The notes below the pieces were generated by a model. The model was not told the DNA's origin. It worked only from the letters and a program-made list of their open reading frames with translations, and did no database searches. A DNA stretch of 64,000 nucleotides, from NCBI GenBank assembly GCA_005217565.1, contig SJCO01000002.1:62001-126000 (forward strand). Direction: 5' to 3'. Source of the stretch: Puteibacter caeruleilacunae (GTDB taxonomy: Bacteria > Bacteroidota > Bacteroidia > Bacteroidales > Prolixibacteraceae). The position numbers and the translations under genes were made by a program. This document shows positions 46,124-54,683 of this stretch, piece by piece. Each line of letters opens with the position of its first letter. Within the stretch, counting starts at the first letter, position 1.

Positions 46124-46840
46124 ATGAAGATAGCATTAGTAGGTTACGGGAAAATGGGTAAAGAGATTGAACAAATTGCCTTAAACCGTGGTCATGAAAT
46201 AGTTCTTAAGATTGATGTAACCAATCAGGATGATTTAACAATAGAGAACCTTCAAAAAGCAGATGTTGCAATTGAATTTACCATTCCTAATTCTGCAATT
46301 AACAACTACAAGTTATGCTTCGAGGCTGGTATTCCGGTAGTAAGTGGAACAACCGGATGGTTAGAGCAAATGGAAGAAGTTGAAACTTCGATGAAGGAAA
46401 ATAATGGAACATTCTTCTACGCTTCTAACTTTAGTTTAGGTGTGAATCTTTTCTTCGAGTTAAATAAAAGACTTGCTGAATTAATGAATGGATTCTCTGA
46501 CTATGAAGTAAGCATGGAGGAGACTCACCATATTCAAAAGTTAGATGCTCCTAGTGGTACAGCAATAACTTTAGCAGAAGGAATCCTGGAAGAGTTAGAT
46601 CGCAAAGACAAGTGGTCATTAGCCAACCAGCGTGAAGCAAACGAATTGGTGATTAATCCAATCCGTCGTGGCTACGTTCCTGGAATCCACACTATCCGAT
46701 ATGAATCGGCAGTTGATACGATTTCTATCAAGCACGATGCTAAGAGCCGTCAAGGTTTTGCTTTCGGTGCAGTGTTAGCAGCTGAATTCAGTGTAGGAAA
46801 GAAAGGATTTCTTGGCATGAAGGAACTTTTAAATATCTGA
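46124..46840 (+). CDS. dapB: 4-hydroxy-tetrahydrodipicolinate reductase
   Basis: DapB catalyses the NAD(P)H-dependent reduction of 4-hydroxy-tetrahydrodipicolinate in the diaminopimelate/lysine pathway, in the cytoplasm. The 238-residue protein begins with a Rossmann motif (IALVGYGKMGKEIEQIA). It has the conserved GTTGW loop (VVSGTTGWLEQM), the ASNFSLGVNLF segment, and the catalytic region EETHHIQKLDAPSGTA, in which the second His and the Lys match the E. coli acid/base pair. It is somewhat shorter than the E. coli enzyme (273 residues), as usual in Bacteroidota. lepB follows after 24 bases and is probably in the same transcript. Confidence 0.95.
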   Translation: MKIALVGYGKMGKEIEQIALNRGHEIVLKIDVTNQDDLTIENLQKADVAIEFTIPNSAINNYKLCFEAGIPVVSGTTGWLEQMEEVETSMKENNGTFFYASNFSLGVNLFFELNKRLAELMNGFSDYEVSMEETHHIQKLDAPSGTAITLAEGILEELDRKDKWSLANQREANELVINPIRRGYVPGIHTIRYESAVDTISIKHDAKSRQGFAFGAVLAAEFSVGKKGFLGMKELLNI

Positions 46841-46864
46841 TACTAAAAATTTCAAATAATTAAT

Positions 46865-48205
46865 ATGAGACAGATCTTAACCAATAAATGGTTTAAATTC
46901 GGGATTGTGGCCTTTATCTACCTTTTATGGGTATTCTGGCTGCAAAACTTTTGGTGGCTCATTGGTGTTGGTATAATCTTTGACATTTATATCACACAAA
47001 AAGTACATTGGGCATTTTGGAAAAAGAAGAATCCACCTAATGGAAAACAAACCAAGGTTGTGGAATGGGTTGACGCAATTATCTTCGCTGTAATTGCTGC
47101 ATCATTTATCCGCCTTTTCTTTATTGAGGCATACACCATTCCAACGTCGTCAATGGAGAAATCGTTATTGGTTGGTGATTACCTTTTTGTGAGCAAAACA
47201 TCATACGGACCTAAGCTGCCTAATACGCCGATTTCATTTCCGTTTGTTCACCATACTATGCCATTAAGTACAACTAAAAAGTCGTATGTAGAATGGATCA
47301 AGAGACCATACAAACGTATTGGTGGCTTTGGTGATATCAAAAATGATGATGTAGTTGTATTTAACTTCCCAGAAGGAGATACTGTAGCATTGCATCAACA
47401 AACCAGTAGTTATTATCAATTGGTTCGTTATGCCGGAAGAAAGAAAGTTTGGGCAGACAAGAGAACATACGGAGACATCATTTATCGCCCGGTTGATAAA
47501 CGCGAGAACTATATCAAGCGATGTATAGCAATTCCTGGTGATGTTCTAGAGATCAAGGGAGGCCAGGCATATGTAAATGGCAAAGCTCAAAAGGTAATTG
47601 GTGGTATTCAATATGATTACACTGTTACAACTAATGGTACAGCAATTAATCCAAGAACATTAGATAAGATTGGTATTGCATTAGACGACCGTCATCCATT
47701 CAACAGTGCTCGCTATCAATACCCCATGACTGATGAGCAGGCTGCCAAAATAAAAAAATTAGCTAACGTTATTTCGGTTACCAAGGAGTTAACACCTGCA
47801 GGACAATGGGACCCTAATGTGTTCCCTTTTTCAGGCGATTATAAGTGGAACATCGACAATTATGGGCCACTTGAGATTCCTAAAAAAGGAGAAACTGTTC
47901 AGTTAACATTAAGTAATCTTCCTATTTATCAACGTATCATTGATGTTTATGAAGAGAATGATTTGAAGGTTAATGGCAATAAGATTCTAATCAATGGGAA
48001 AGAGACTACAAGCTATACCTTCAAAATGGATTATTACTGGATGATGGGTGATAACCGTCACAATTCAGCTGACTCACGCTACTGGGGATTTGTTCCTGAA
48101 GATCACGTTGTAGGTAAAGCTGTATTTGTATGGCTAAGTCTTGATAAAGACAAGAAGTTCCTCGATAAAATCCGCTGGAACAGAATGTTCCAATCGATTA
48201 AATAA
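46865..48205 (+). CDS. lepB: Signal peptidase I
   Basis: LepB is the inner-membrane peptidase that removes Sec signal peptides. The 446-residue protein has membrane helices at about 12-45 and 68-87. The catalytic serine is Ser96 in YTIPTSSMEKSLLVGDYL and the general base is Lys218 in YIKRCIAIPGDVLEIKGG. Box E is seen in WMMGDNRHNSADSRYWGFVP. A large insert between the catalytic segments makes it longer than E. coli LepB, the normal state in Bacteroidota. Many secreted proteins in this window would depend on it. A terminator follows the gene. Confidence 0.95.
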   Translation: MRQILTNKWFKFGIVAFIYLLWVFWLQNFWWLIGVGIIFDIYITQKVHWAFWKKKNPPNGKQTKVVEWVDAIIFAVIAASFIRLFFIEAYTIPTSSMEKSLLVGDYLFVSKTSYGPKLPNTPISFPFVHHTMPLSTTKKSYVEWIKRPYKRIGGFGDIKNDDVVVFNFPEGDTVALHQQTSSYYQLVRYAGRKKVWADKRTYGDIIYRPVDKRENYIKRCIAIPGDVLEIKGGQAYVNGKAQKVIGGIQYDYTVTTNGTAINPRTLDKIGIALDDRHPFNSARYQYPMTDEQAAKIKKLANVISVTKELTPAGQWDPNVFPFSGDYKWNIDNYGPLEIPKKGETVQLTLSNLPIYQRIIDVYEENDLKVNGNKILINGKETTSYTFKMDYYWMMGDNRHNSADSRYWGFVPEDHVVGKAVFVWLSLDKDKKFLDKIRWNRMFQSIK

Positions 48206-48249
48206 TATTCTTCCTTCAGTATGAACTGACGGAACTTAAGGATATAGAA

Positions 48250-48273
48250 AAGGATGGCGCAATTGCCATCCTT
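48250..48273 (+). terminator. Terminator of the dapB-lepB transcript
   Basis: AAGGATGGC and GCCATCCTT (48250-48258 and the following arm) form a perfect hairpin around CAATT-type loop bases, followed by TTTTTAG. The ATG at 48254 is part of the stem, which argues against it being the start of the next gene. Confidence 0.8.
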
Positions 48274-48307
48274 TTTTAGTATATTAGAGAAAACAAAACT
48301 ATTTGTT

Positions 48308-48634
48308 ATGTCGAAAAAATTAATCCTTTCCCTCTTAATTGCCCTGTTGGTTGTGATATTTGCTATACAAAACGCAGAAATAATCTCTATAAAAATCTAT
48401 TTCTGGGAAATTGCAGAAATTCCGCTGGCAATTGTTATTTTTGGCACCTTATTGATTGGGGCACTCATTTCTGCTGCAATATCATCAACGATTCACTTCA
48501 AACAAAATCAGAAGATTAAGAAGCTAGAACGTCAATTGGATGAACAAGCAAAAAAGATGCCTCAAAAAGAAGACTTGGACGATGAAGGTAGTGAGATCAA
48601 GCCAAGTGAAGGAATGTCGTTTTTTGAGGATTAA
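48308..48634 (+). CDS. LapA-like (DUF1049) membrane protein
   Basis: This protein of 108 residues has two membrane helices (about 5-24 and 37-60), then a charged coiled tail (KIKKLERQLDEQAKKM) and an acidic end (GMSFFED). The layout and VVIFAIQNAEIISIKIYFWE match the LapA/DUF1049 family, whose E. coli members (LapAB) take part in lipopolysaccharide assembly control. The function here is inferred. The frame is open from 48254, but that ATG lies inside the upstream terminator hairpin, so the start is set at 48308 (MSKKLILSLL). The WbqC-like gene begins 3 bases after its stop. Confidence 0.75.
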   Translation: MSKKLILSLLIALLVVIFAIQNAEIISIKIYFWEIAEIPLAIVIFGTLLIGALISAAISSTIHFKQNQKIKKLERQLDEQAKKMPQKEDLDDEGSEIKPSEGMSFFED

Positions 48635-48637
48635 ATT

Positions 48638-49276
48638 ATGTCTGAAGTACTATTAAGCACAGCCTATATGGCTCCAGTGCAATATTTTTCGAAAATATTA
48701 AAAGCCGATACGGTAGTAATTGAACAGTTTGAGAATTTCACCAAGCAAACATGGCGTAATAGATGTCGCATTGTTGCAGCCAATGGTGTTCAAGACTTAA
48801 CCATACCTGTTCAGAAAGGACGTAATAGAAAAATTCTTATCAAAGACATTCGTTTATCGTACGAGACCAACTGGCAACATCAACACTGGCAGAGTATTAT
48901 CTCGGCATACAACTCATCTCCATTCTTTGAATATTACGTTGATGAATTTGCTCCATTTTTCGATAAGAAATATGATTTTCTAATGGATCTGAATCAGGAT
49001 CTGTTAGAGATTATTTTAGAGCAACTGGAGATTTATCCTGAAATCAAGATGACCGATGATTTCATTCCAGTAACGGCAGAAGCGAATAGTGATTACCGCT
49101 TTGCATTCAGTCCGAAATCCCAGAATCAGCTACCCGATCCTGCATTTTCACCTGTTGAATACACGCAGGTATTTAGCGACAAGCGATCATTTGAGCCAAA
49201 TTTAAGTATTCTGGATTTACTCTTTAATACCGGACCTGACACCTACGATTATCTGGAGAAAAGTATTACCGAGTAG
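48638..49276 (+). CDS. WbqC-like family protein
   Basis: The 212-residue cytoplasmic protein belongs to the WbqC-like family, recognised by LLSTAYMAPVQYFSKIL at the start, NRCRIVAANGVQDLTIPVQKGRN, IRLSYETNWQHQHWQSIISAYNSSPFFEYY and the C-terminal LSILDLLFNTGPD. Some members sit in O-antigen or other surface-polysaccharide clusters and are thought to act in sugar-nucleotide or glycan biosynthesis, but the reaction is not established. The gene starts 3 bases after the LapA-like gene, so both are co-transcribed. Confidence 0.85.
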   Translation: MSEVLLSTAYMAPVQYFSKILKADTVVIEQFENFTKQTWRNRCRIVAANGVQDLTIPVQKGRNRKILIKDIRLSYETNWQHQHWQSIISAYNSSPFFEYYVDEFAPFFDKKYDFLMDLNQDLLEIILEQLEIYPEIKMTDDFIPVTAEANSDYRFAFSPKSQNQLPDPAFSPVEYTQVFSDKRSFEPNLSILDLLFNTGPDTYDYLEKSITE

Positions 49277-49409
49277 ATTCATAAATATTGGATTCTTAGA
49301 TTACTATACAAGTAATACCATCAATCTCTTCCCGAACAAATAATCAATAAAAAATAGGAGAAGGTAACCTCTTGAGGTATTCCTTTCCCCCTATCGAAAC
49401 CGTCTATAA

Positions 49410-49448
49410 CCTATCTCATCCCTATCCTTTTGATAGGGATGAGATAGG
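49410..49448. repeat. Perfect 17-base inverted repeat
   Basis: CCTATCTCATCCCTATC (49410-49426) and GATAGGGATGAGATAGG (49432-49448) are exact reverse complements around a 5-base loop. GGATAGGG recurs at 49453-49460 and could pair with CCCTATCC in the left arm instead. No U-tract follows directly, so it is not a normal terminator; a repeat-family unit or protein site is possible. Confidence 0.8.
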
Positions 49449-49482
49449 GAAAGGATAGGGAATATATAGAGAAAAGATAGCG

Positions 49483-49614
49483 TTAAGAATAATCCTTCAA
49501 GACAACTTCCTTCATTTGAGATAGCTGTTCTTTATCATACTCTTCCTCAAATTGTTTTATTATTTTAGACTCATCAAAATGAGACATGCTTATGGTGCTG
49601 ATGTAATATACCAT
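49483..49614 (-). CDS. Possible small protein, unknown
   Basis: A 43-residue frame (starts MVYYISTISMSHFDE, ends VLKDYS) lies on the minus strand in the gap before the metallopeptidase gene. The acidic, helix-like composition (KIIKQFEEEYDKEQL) is protein-like, but there is no clear ribosome binding site and I recognise no family. It could also be the remnant of a longer gene. Confidence 0.2.
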   Translation of the reverse strand: MVYYISTISMSHFDESKIIKQFEEEYDKEQLSQMKEVVLKDYS

Positions 49615-49681
49615 ATAAAACTGGATATCAAACACCTATAATATGTCTTCATCATTAGTCTATGTATAAAACACTTATATT

Positions 49682-51721
49682 ATGCGAAAAATTACCTGTT
49701 TCATTCTAACTTCAATCATCATGGTTAGTATCGGACAACTTTCGGCCAAGACAAACAATTCTCCAATATCGGAGAAGGCAGTTGAGCATGCCATCTCAAC
49801 ACTAAAATCAACTTATCCAAGTGCGGATGCCGAGCTTATTAAGCGCGGAGTTAATCATGCTGCTTCGCTTTGGCGCTCTGAGGATGGATCTATAGAAGAA
49901 TTTAAAACATTCTGTAAAGAGAACTTCCTGTCTTCTGCAACCGACAAAAAAGCTACATTTGATAAGCTTTCATTTTACCTGGAATCTATATTGGGCCATT
50001 ACAATAAAATGAGTCTTGATTTACAGGAGAATGTACACCTTAATACAGGTCCATTGAGTAAGGTCGATCGTATGTTTGCTGCTTACAGTGCAAATGCACA
50101 TTGGAAGAGCGATTTCTATGCCAACAAGATTGCTTTTATGATTGCCTTAAATTTCCCTTACTACCCTACCAGTGAGAAGATTGCTCATGCACAAGACTGG
50201 AGTCGCCAGGAATGGGCATATGCTCGTATGGGTGATGTCTTTAGTGCACGTGTTCCATCTAAATTATTGCAGCAATACGGACAGGTCAATGCTGCATCGG
50301 ATGCCTACATTGCAGAATACAATATCTACATGGGCAACCTGGTGAACAAGAAGAAAAAGAGACTTTTCCCTGAAGATATGGTGCTATTGTCACACTGGAA
50401 TCTTCGTGATGAGATTAAAGCCAACTATGCTAATAAAGACAATGGCATTGAAAAGCAGGACATGATCTATCAGGTGATGAAACGAATTATCGATCAGACT
50501 ATTCCTGAGCAAGTGATCAATAGTGGTAACGCTGATTGGAATCCATATGCTAATGAAGTCTTTGAAAACGGGAAAAAAGTTGCCGCAAAGGATGAGCCAA
50601 ATACTCGTTATGCACAAATTGTAAATGCATTCAATGCGTTGAAAGCCATCGATGCTTATCATCCGGTAATGGATACCTACATCAAGCGCAAGTTCTCTGG
50701 AGAAATGCAGATTCCTCAACCTGAAGTTGAACAACTATTCCACGAGTTTCTAAGCTCTCCTCAGGTTAAGAAAGTAGGTTCAATCATCAAGAAGCGCTTA
50801 GGTAGAAATCTGAAACCATACGATATTTGGTATGATGGTTTTAAGGCACGTAGTTCAATCTCCGAAGATAAATTGAATCAGATTACCCAAAAGAAATATC
50901 CTGATGCTAAAGCAATGGAAGCTGATCTGGCCAATATGTTGCTAACATTAGGTTTCACAAAAGAAAAGGCAGATTTCCTTCAATCCAAGATTTCAGTTGA
51001 TGCAGCAAGAGGCTCTGGTCATGCATGGGGTGCTGGTATGAAATCAGAAAACGCACACCTTAGAACACGTGTTCCTGAGTCTGGCATGAACTACAAAGGA
51101 TACAACATTGCGGTTCATGAATTTGGACATAATGTTGAGCAGACTATCTCGTTACATGATGTTGACTATTACCTGATGAATGGTGTTCCAAATACGGCCC
51201 ATACAGAGGCATTGGCATTCGTATTTCAGGAGAGAGATCTATTCTTGTTGCACATGAAAGATGACAATCCTGATAAAGAATATTTGAAGACATTGGATAT
51301 TTTCTGGTCGCTATACGAGATCATGGGTGTATCAATGGTTGATATGAAGATGTGGAAATGGATGTATGCAAATCCAGATTGTACTCCAGCAGAGTTGAAA
51401 GTTGCAGTAATGGATATTGCGAAAGATGTTTGGAATACGTATTATGCTCCTGTATTTGGATCAAAAGACGAGCCTATCTTAGCGATCTATTCTCACATGG
51501 TGAGTTATCCATTGTATCTATCGGCTTATTCATTTGGTCACTTGATTCACTTCCAACTGGAAGAGCATTTCAAGAATCATCATTTCGCCACTGAAGTTGA
51601 GCGTATTTTTGCCTTAGGACAGTTAACGCCTAACAAATGGATGGTTGAAGCTGTAGGAACACCTATCAGCAATGATCCAATCCTAAAAGCTGCAGATATT
51701 GCAATTGAAAAAATGAAATAA
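49682..51721 (+). CDS. Secreted zinc metallopeptidase, gluzincin type
   Basis: This 679-residue protein has a signal peptide (about 1-22, IGQLSAKTN). Its zinc site is HEFGH at residues 479-483 (IAVHEFGHNVEQ), with a probable third ligand Glu509 in AHTEALAFVFQER, 26 residues after the motif. That spacing and HEFGH recall M3-type oligopeptidases, but the N-terminal 450 residues do not follow a family I can name. It probably cleaves peptides in the periplasm or outside the cell. Paired GHAWGAGMK and MNYKGYN lie just before the zinc site. It is a single-gene unit followed by a strong terminator. Confidence 0.7.
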   Translation: MRKITCFILTSIIMVSIGQLSAKTNNSPISEKAVEHAISTLKSTYPSADAELIKRGVNHAASLWRSEDGSIEEFKTFCKENFLSSATDKKATFDKLSFYLESILGHYNKMSLDLQENVHLNTGPLSKVDRMFAAYSANAHWKSDFYANKIAFMIALNFPYYPTSEKIAHAQDWSRQEWAYARMGDVFSARVPSKLLQQYGQVNAASDAYIAEYNIYMGNLVNKKKKRLFPEDMVLLSHWNLRDEIKANYANKDNGIEKQDMIYQVMKRIIDQTIPEQVINSGNADWNPYANEVFENGKKVAAKDEPNTRYAQIVNAFNALKAIDAYHPVMDTYIKRKFSGEMQIPQPEVEQLFHEFLSSPQVKKVGSIIKKRLGRNLKPYDIWYDGFKARSSISEDKLNQITQKKYPDAKAMEADLANMLLTLGFTKEKADFLQSKISVDAARGSGHAWGAGMKSENAHLRTRVPESGMNYKGYNIAVHEFGHNVEQTISLHDVDYYLMNGVPNTAHTEALAFVFQERDLFLLHMKDDNPDKEYLKTLDIFWSLYEIMGVSMVDMKMWKWMYANPDCTPAELKVAVMDIAKDVWNTYYAPVFGSKDEPILAIYSHMVSYPLYLSAYSFGHLIHFQLEEHFKNHHFATEVERIFALGQLTPNKWMVEAVGTPISNDPILKAADIAIEKMK

Positions 51722-51731
51722 AGATCCATCA

Positions 51732-51775
51732 AAAACCATACAGGTTATTCTAACGAGATTAGCCTGTATGGTTTT
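51732..51775 (+). terminator. Terminator of the metallopeptidase gene
   Basis: AAAACCATACAGG (51732-51744) and CCTGTATGGTTTT (51763-51775) form a perfect 13-base stem with an 18-base loop, 10 bases past the stop. The arm itself supplies the U-tract. Confidence 0.85.
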
Positions 51776-51961
51776 ACATTTCCCTCCCTTTCTTCAGCAG
51801 AATCCTGTCTTGCCATCTGCTTCTTCCCAGGAATAATCTTCGGATATACACTCAGCACAAATTCCCCCTTCCAACTACATGATTTTAATCACATTAGAGT
51901 AAATACATTTGATAAAATCATTAGATTGATTTAACTTGAAAAACAACCAAGACCAAACAAT

Positions 51962-52796
51962 ATGAACAAAAGAATCTTAACAAAAGTCGTTCTTGTAATA
52001 TTAATTCAGGTCAATGCCTTTGCACAAATCCGTTTTGATAAGAATTTACTCCCTATTGATACTACAGGATTTAATGCCAATATGAATAATTTACTTGAAA
52101 TATTCGTTAATAACTCGAATTCCCAACTATTGAAAAAGGGCAATAAAATCTACTTTTCTATTGATAATTCCTCAACTATAGAGTCATTAGGGGTGATGCT
52201 AACAAAAAGAAATAATGCTATCACGGGCAATACTTATGAGTGTTACAACAATCCATTTATTAACATTCAATACAAAAGAGTATTCCAGGATTCAATACTC
52301 AGTTGAATGTGGCTTTACAAATGGAGATAATAGAATTGGTCAATGGAAATACTTCTCAAACAAAGGCACATTAGATTCTGTGGTGAACTATGACAATGAG
52401 TATATCATATCCTTCGGAGATTTTTATCGAATAGCTTCCATCTTTGGTATGGTAGGGGAAAATAGTCTAATGAAGTCAAGAAAAGGCTTAATGGAAATTA
52501 GCACAGAACTAGGATTAAAATTAAAAATGGCTAAATACACCTCTGGAAAAAGGGGATGGCCGAATCAAGATTTATATCCCATAGAATTGGAGGAAAAAAA
52601 CAACATGTTCTATACAATATTTTCTTATTCGAGAAAAACACAAACCTGGCTCGCAACTAAAATATTTAAAGTTTCAGATCATACCCTAAACAAGAAAAAT
52701 GTTCACTTTTCACTTCAATATGATATTACTAAAAAGGAAATAATAATCTTTGAATCAAACATTTCTCTCAAAGAATCATTAGGAGCAATAAACTAG
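51962..52796 (+). pseudogene. YwqK-like secreted protein, frameshifted
   Basis: Two overlapping frames together look like one secreted protein of about 275 residues. The first frame (51962-52306) has a signal peptide (IQVNAFAQ) and runs to RVFQDSILS, then stops. The second continues in the +1 frame (reading through 52290) with CGFTNGDNRIGQWKYFSNKG, a YwqK/MORN-like repeat, to a stop at 52796. An extra A in the AAAA run at about 52272-52275 would account for the shift. YwqK-like proteins are small repeat proteins of uncertain role, sometimes annotated as antitoxins. It may be a real mutation, a sequencing error or, less likely, programmed frameshifting. Codon use is AT-richer than that of its neighbours. 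Confidence 0.6.
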
Positions 52797-52837
52797 TCCT
52801 TAAACTATTCCACCGCTATATTGTTTTTATCCCAATT

Positions 52838-52864
52838 AGTTATCACGCATGCTGTGTGATAACT
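52838..52864. promoter_or_regulatory. Inverted repeat before the flavin reductase-rlmN pair
   Basis: AGTTATCAC (52838-52846) and GTGATAACT (52856-52864) are exact reverse complements around a 9-base spacer, 24 bases before the reductase start. No U-tract follows. It may be a repressor site or a hairpin that separates this gene from the frameshifted one. Confidence 0.45.
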
Positions 52865-52888
52865 TAGAAACAGATAATAGGGATAACA

Positions 52889-53551
52889 ATGGACAACGAA
52901 TTAAGATTAGTAAGATTAACTTCAAATACTGAGATTGCTGACGGAGTATTTGTGATTACCTTTAAGCGGGACTTTGAATTTACTGCGGGACAGGTTATAG
53001 GAATTAGTATTGAAGACAATACCAACAATAATATGCCCCGTCTATACAGCATCGCTTCTGGGGAAGATGAGGCACAGGTTACCATTCTCTTTAATATTAA
53101 AGACGATGGATGGTTAACACCACAACTAGCAACATATAAAGCAGGTGATGCCATTTATATTACAGCTCCATCGGGATCATTTGTAAATACCAACGAACCT
53201 GCCCATTGGATTGCTGCCGGTACAGGAATAGCACCTTTTCGTTCAATGCTTCGCTCTGGTCTTACTACACCGAAGACATTAATTCAGGGAGGCAGGTTTA
53301 AAAATAGCTTCTATTTTGAGGACGAGTTCAAAGTACATAATCAGTTAAAATATATTCGCTGTTGTTCCCAAGAAAACGATGCTGAACTATACTCAGGACG
53401 CCTGACCGTTTACCTCAAAGAGCAGTCTTCTCTTCCTTCCGATCAAAAGTATTATCTTTGCGGCAGTCCGGAGATGGTTGTTGAAGTGAGAGACATACTG
53501 ATCAGCAAGCATATTCCGTACGAAAATATTATTGCTGAAATTTATTTTTAA
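52889..53551 (+). CDS. FAD-dependent ferredoxin/flavodoxin reductase-like protein
   Basis: This 220-residue cytoplasmic flavoprotein of the ferredoxin-NADP reductase superfamily has the FAD site RLYSIASGEDE (RxYS motif, about 51-61), the NAD(P) phosphate segment WIAAGTGIAPFRSML (about 109-123) and a C-terminal YYLCGSPEMVVEVRD, typical of the nucleotide-binding half. It lacks an iron-sulfur domain. It would transfer electrons between NAD(P)H and a ferredoxin or flavodoxin. rlmN starts on the next base after its stop, and RlmN is a radical-SAM enzyme that needs reducing electrons. The pairing therefore suggests, as inference, that this reductase feeds RlmN. Confidence 0.85.
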   Translation: MDNELRLVRLTSNTEIADGVFVITFKRDFEFTAGQVIGISIEDNTNNNMPRLYSIASGEDEAQVTILFNIKDDGWLTPQLATYKAGDAIYITAPSGSFVNTNEPAHWIAAGTGIAPFRSMLRSGLTTPKTLIQGGRFKNSFYFEDEFKVHNQLKYIRCCSQENDAELYSGRLTVYLKEQSSLPSDQKYYLCGSPEMVVEVRDILISKHIPYENIIAEIYF

Positions 53552-54592
53552 ATGGCAAAAGAAGCATTATTTGGAAAAACATTAGGAGAACTCACCGAGA
53601 TTGTACAACAATTGGGGTTACCTAAATTTACTGCAAAACAGCTTGCAGACTGGCTTTACAAGAAAGACATTTCTTCAATAGAGCAGATGACTAACCTGTC
53701 GAAAAAGGCACGAACACTGCTTGATGAAAAGTATGAAATTGGACTTTCGGCTCATATTGATGTACAAACCTCGAAAGATGGCACCAAGAAATATCTTTAC
53801 CCAACCATCTATGGGAAATTCATAGAGGCTGCATATATACCTGATGATCAACGTGCGACACTATGTGTAAGTTCTCAGGTTGGCTGTAAAATGGGATGTT
53901 TATTCTGCATGACAGGAAAACAGGGATTCCAGGGACAGTTAACTTCAGGAGAGATCATCAATCAGATTAAGAGTCTGCCTGAACGCGAGAAGCTGACCAA
54001 CATCGTTTACATGGGAATGGGAGAACCATTTGATAATCTCACCAATGTAATGAACAGTCTTGAGGTACTTACTTCAGATTATGGCTTTGGCATGAGTCCG
54101 CGTCGTATCACTGTATCATCAATTGGTATACTTCCATCACTAAAAACATTTATGGATAAAAGTGAATGTCATTTAGCTATTTCACTTCACTCTCCTTTTG
54201 ATGAAGAGCGTAAGAAATTGATGCCTATTCAGCATGTATACCCGATCAAGGAGGTCATTAAGTTATTGAAGAGTTACGATTTCAGCGGACAACGAAGAGT
54301 ATCGTTCGAGTATATCATGTTTGAAGGAGTAAATGACACCCCTCAGCATGTGAAAGAGTTAACAAGATTACTCAATGGATTGAAATGTAGAATGAACCTT
54401 ATTCGTTTTCATGCCATTCCAGATACTCCACTAGAGGGATCGCCAGATAGTACCATCGAAGAATTTAAAGATGCTTTGAACGCAAAAGGGATCACAACTA
54501 CAATTCGCCGTTCACGCGGAATGGATATCTTTGCTGCATGCGGAATGCTATCAACGAAGAAGCTATTAGACGAAGAGAACAAAGATTTCTAA
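53552..54592 (+). CDS. rlmN: 23S rRNA A2503 / tRNA A37 C2-methyltransferase
   Basis: RlmN methylates C2 of A2503 in 23S rRNA, and A37 of some tRNAs, by radical-SAM chemistry. The 346-residue protein has the CxxxCxxC cluster motif at Cys112, Cys116 and Cys119 (VGCKMGCLFCMTG), the YMGMGEPFDNL segment, and the C-terminal catalytic Cys in IFAACGMLS. The N-terminal helical domain has KFTAKQLADWLYKK. Length and motifs match the family throughout. It starts directly after the reductase stop, so translation is coupled. Confidence 0.97.
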   Translation: MAKEALFGKTLGELTEIVQQLGLPKFTAKQLADWLYKKDISSIEQMTNLSKKARTLLDEKYEIGLSAHIDVQTSKDGTKKYLYPTIYGKFIEAAYIPDDQRATLCVSSQVGCKMGCLFCMTGKQGFQGQLTSGEIINQIKSLPEREKLTNIVYMGMGEPFDNLTNVMNSLEVLTSDYGFGMSPRRITVSSIGILPSLKTFMDKSECHLAISLHSPFDEERKKLMPIQHVYPIKEVIKLLKSYDFSGQRRVSFEYIMFEGVNDTPQHVKELTRLLNGLKCRMNLIRFHAIPDTPLEGSPDSTIEEFKDALNAKGITTTIRRSRGMDIFAACGMLSTKKLLDEENKDF

Positions 54593-54601
54593 GATAATAA
54601 A

Positions 54602-54631
54602 AGAGGATGTCCGAACGGACACCCTCTTTTT
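54602..54631 (+). terminator. Terminator of rlmN
   Basis: AGAGGATGTCCG (54602-54613) pairs with CGGACACCCTCT with one mismatch around AA, then TTTTTC. It lies 10 bases past the stop of rlmN and also ends reads from the convergent lipoprotein gene. Confidence 0.85.
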
Positions 54632-54683
54632 CTACCAATCGAAAATAAATAATAAAGAAATCTCTCAATGTTAATCGAATTAT

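Larger units (their letters stand above)
49277..49681. other. Intergenic region with a long perfect hairpin
   Basis: The 405 bases between the WbqC-like gene and the metallopeptidase gene contain the 17-base inverted repeat at 49410-49448. A minus-strand frame of 43 codons (49483-49614) is the only coding candidate and is listed separately at low confidence. Confidence 0.5.

Noticed and set aside
48254-48307. Upstream ATG of the LapA-like gene
   Set aside because: It lies within the lepB terminator hairpin and adds 18 residues that break the first membrane helix layout of the family.
52215-52290. Start of a separate gene for the second YwqK-like frame
   Set aside because: Its first residues are a frame shadow of the upstream part; the conserved repeat begins after the shift point, so one broken gene is the simpler reading.
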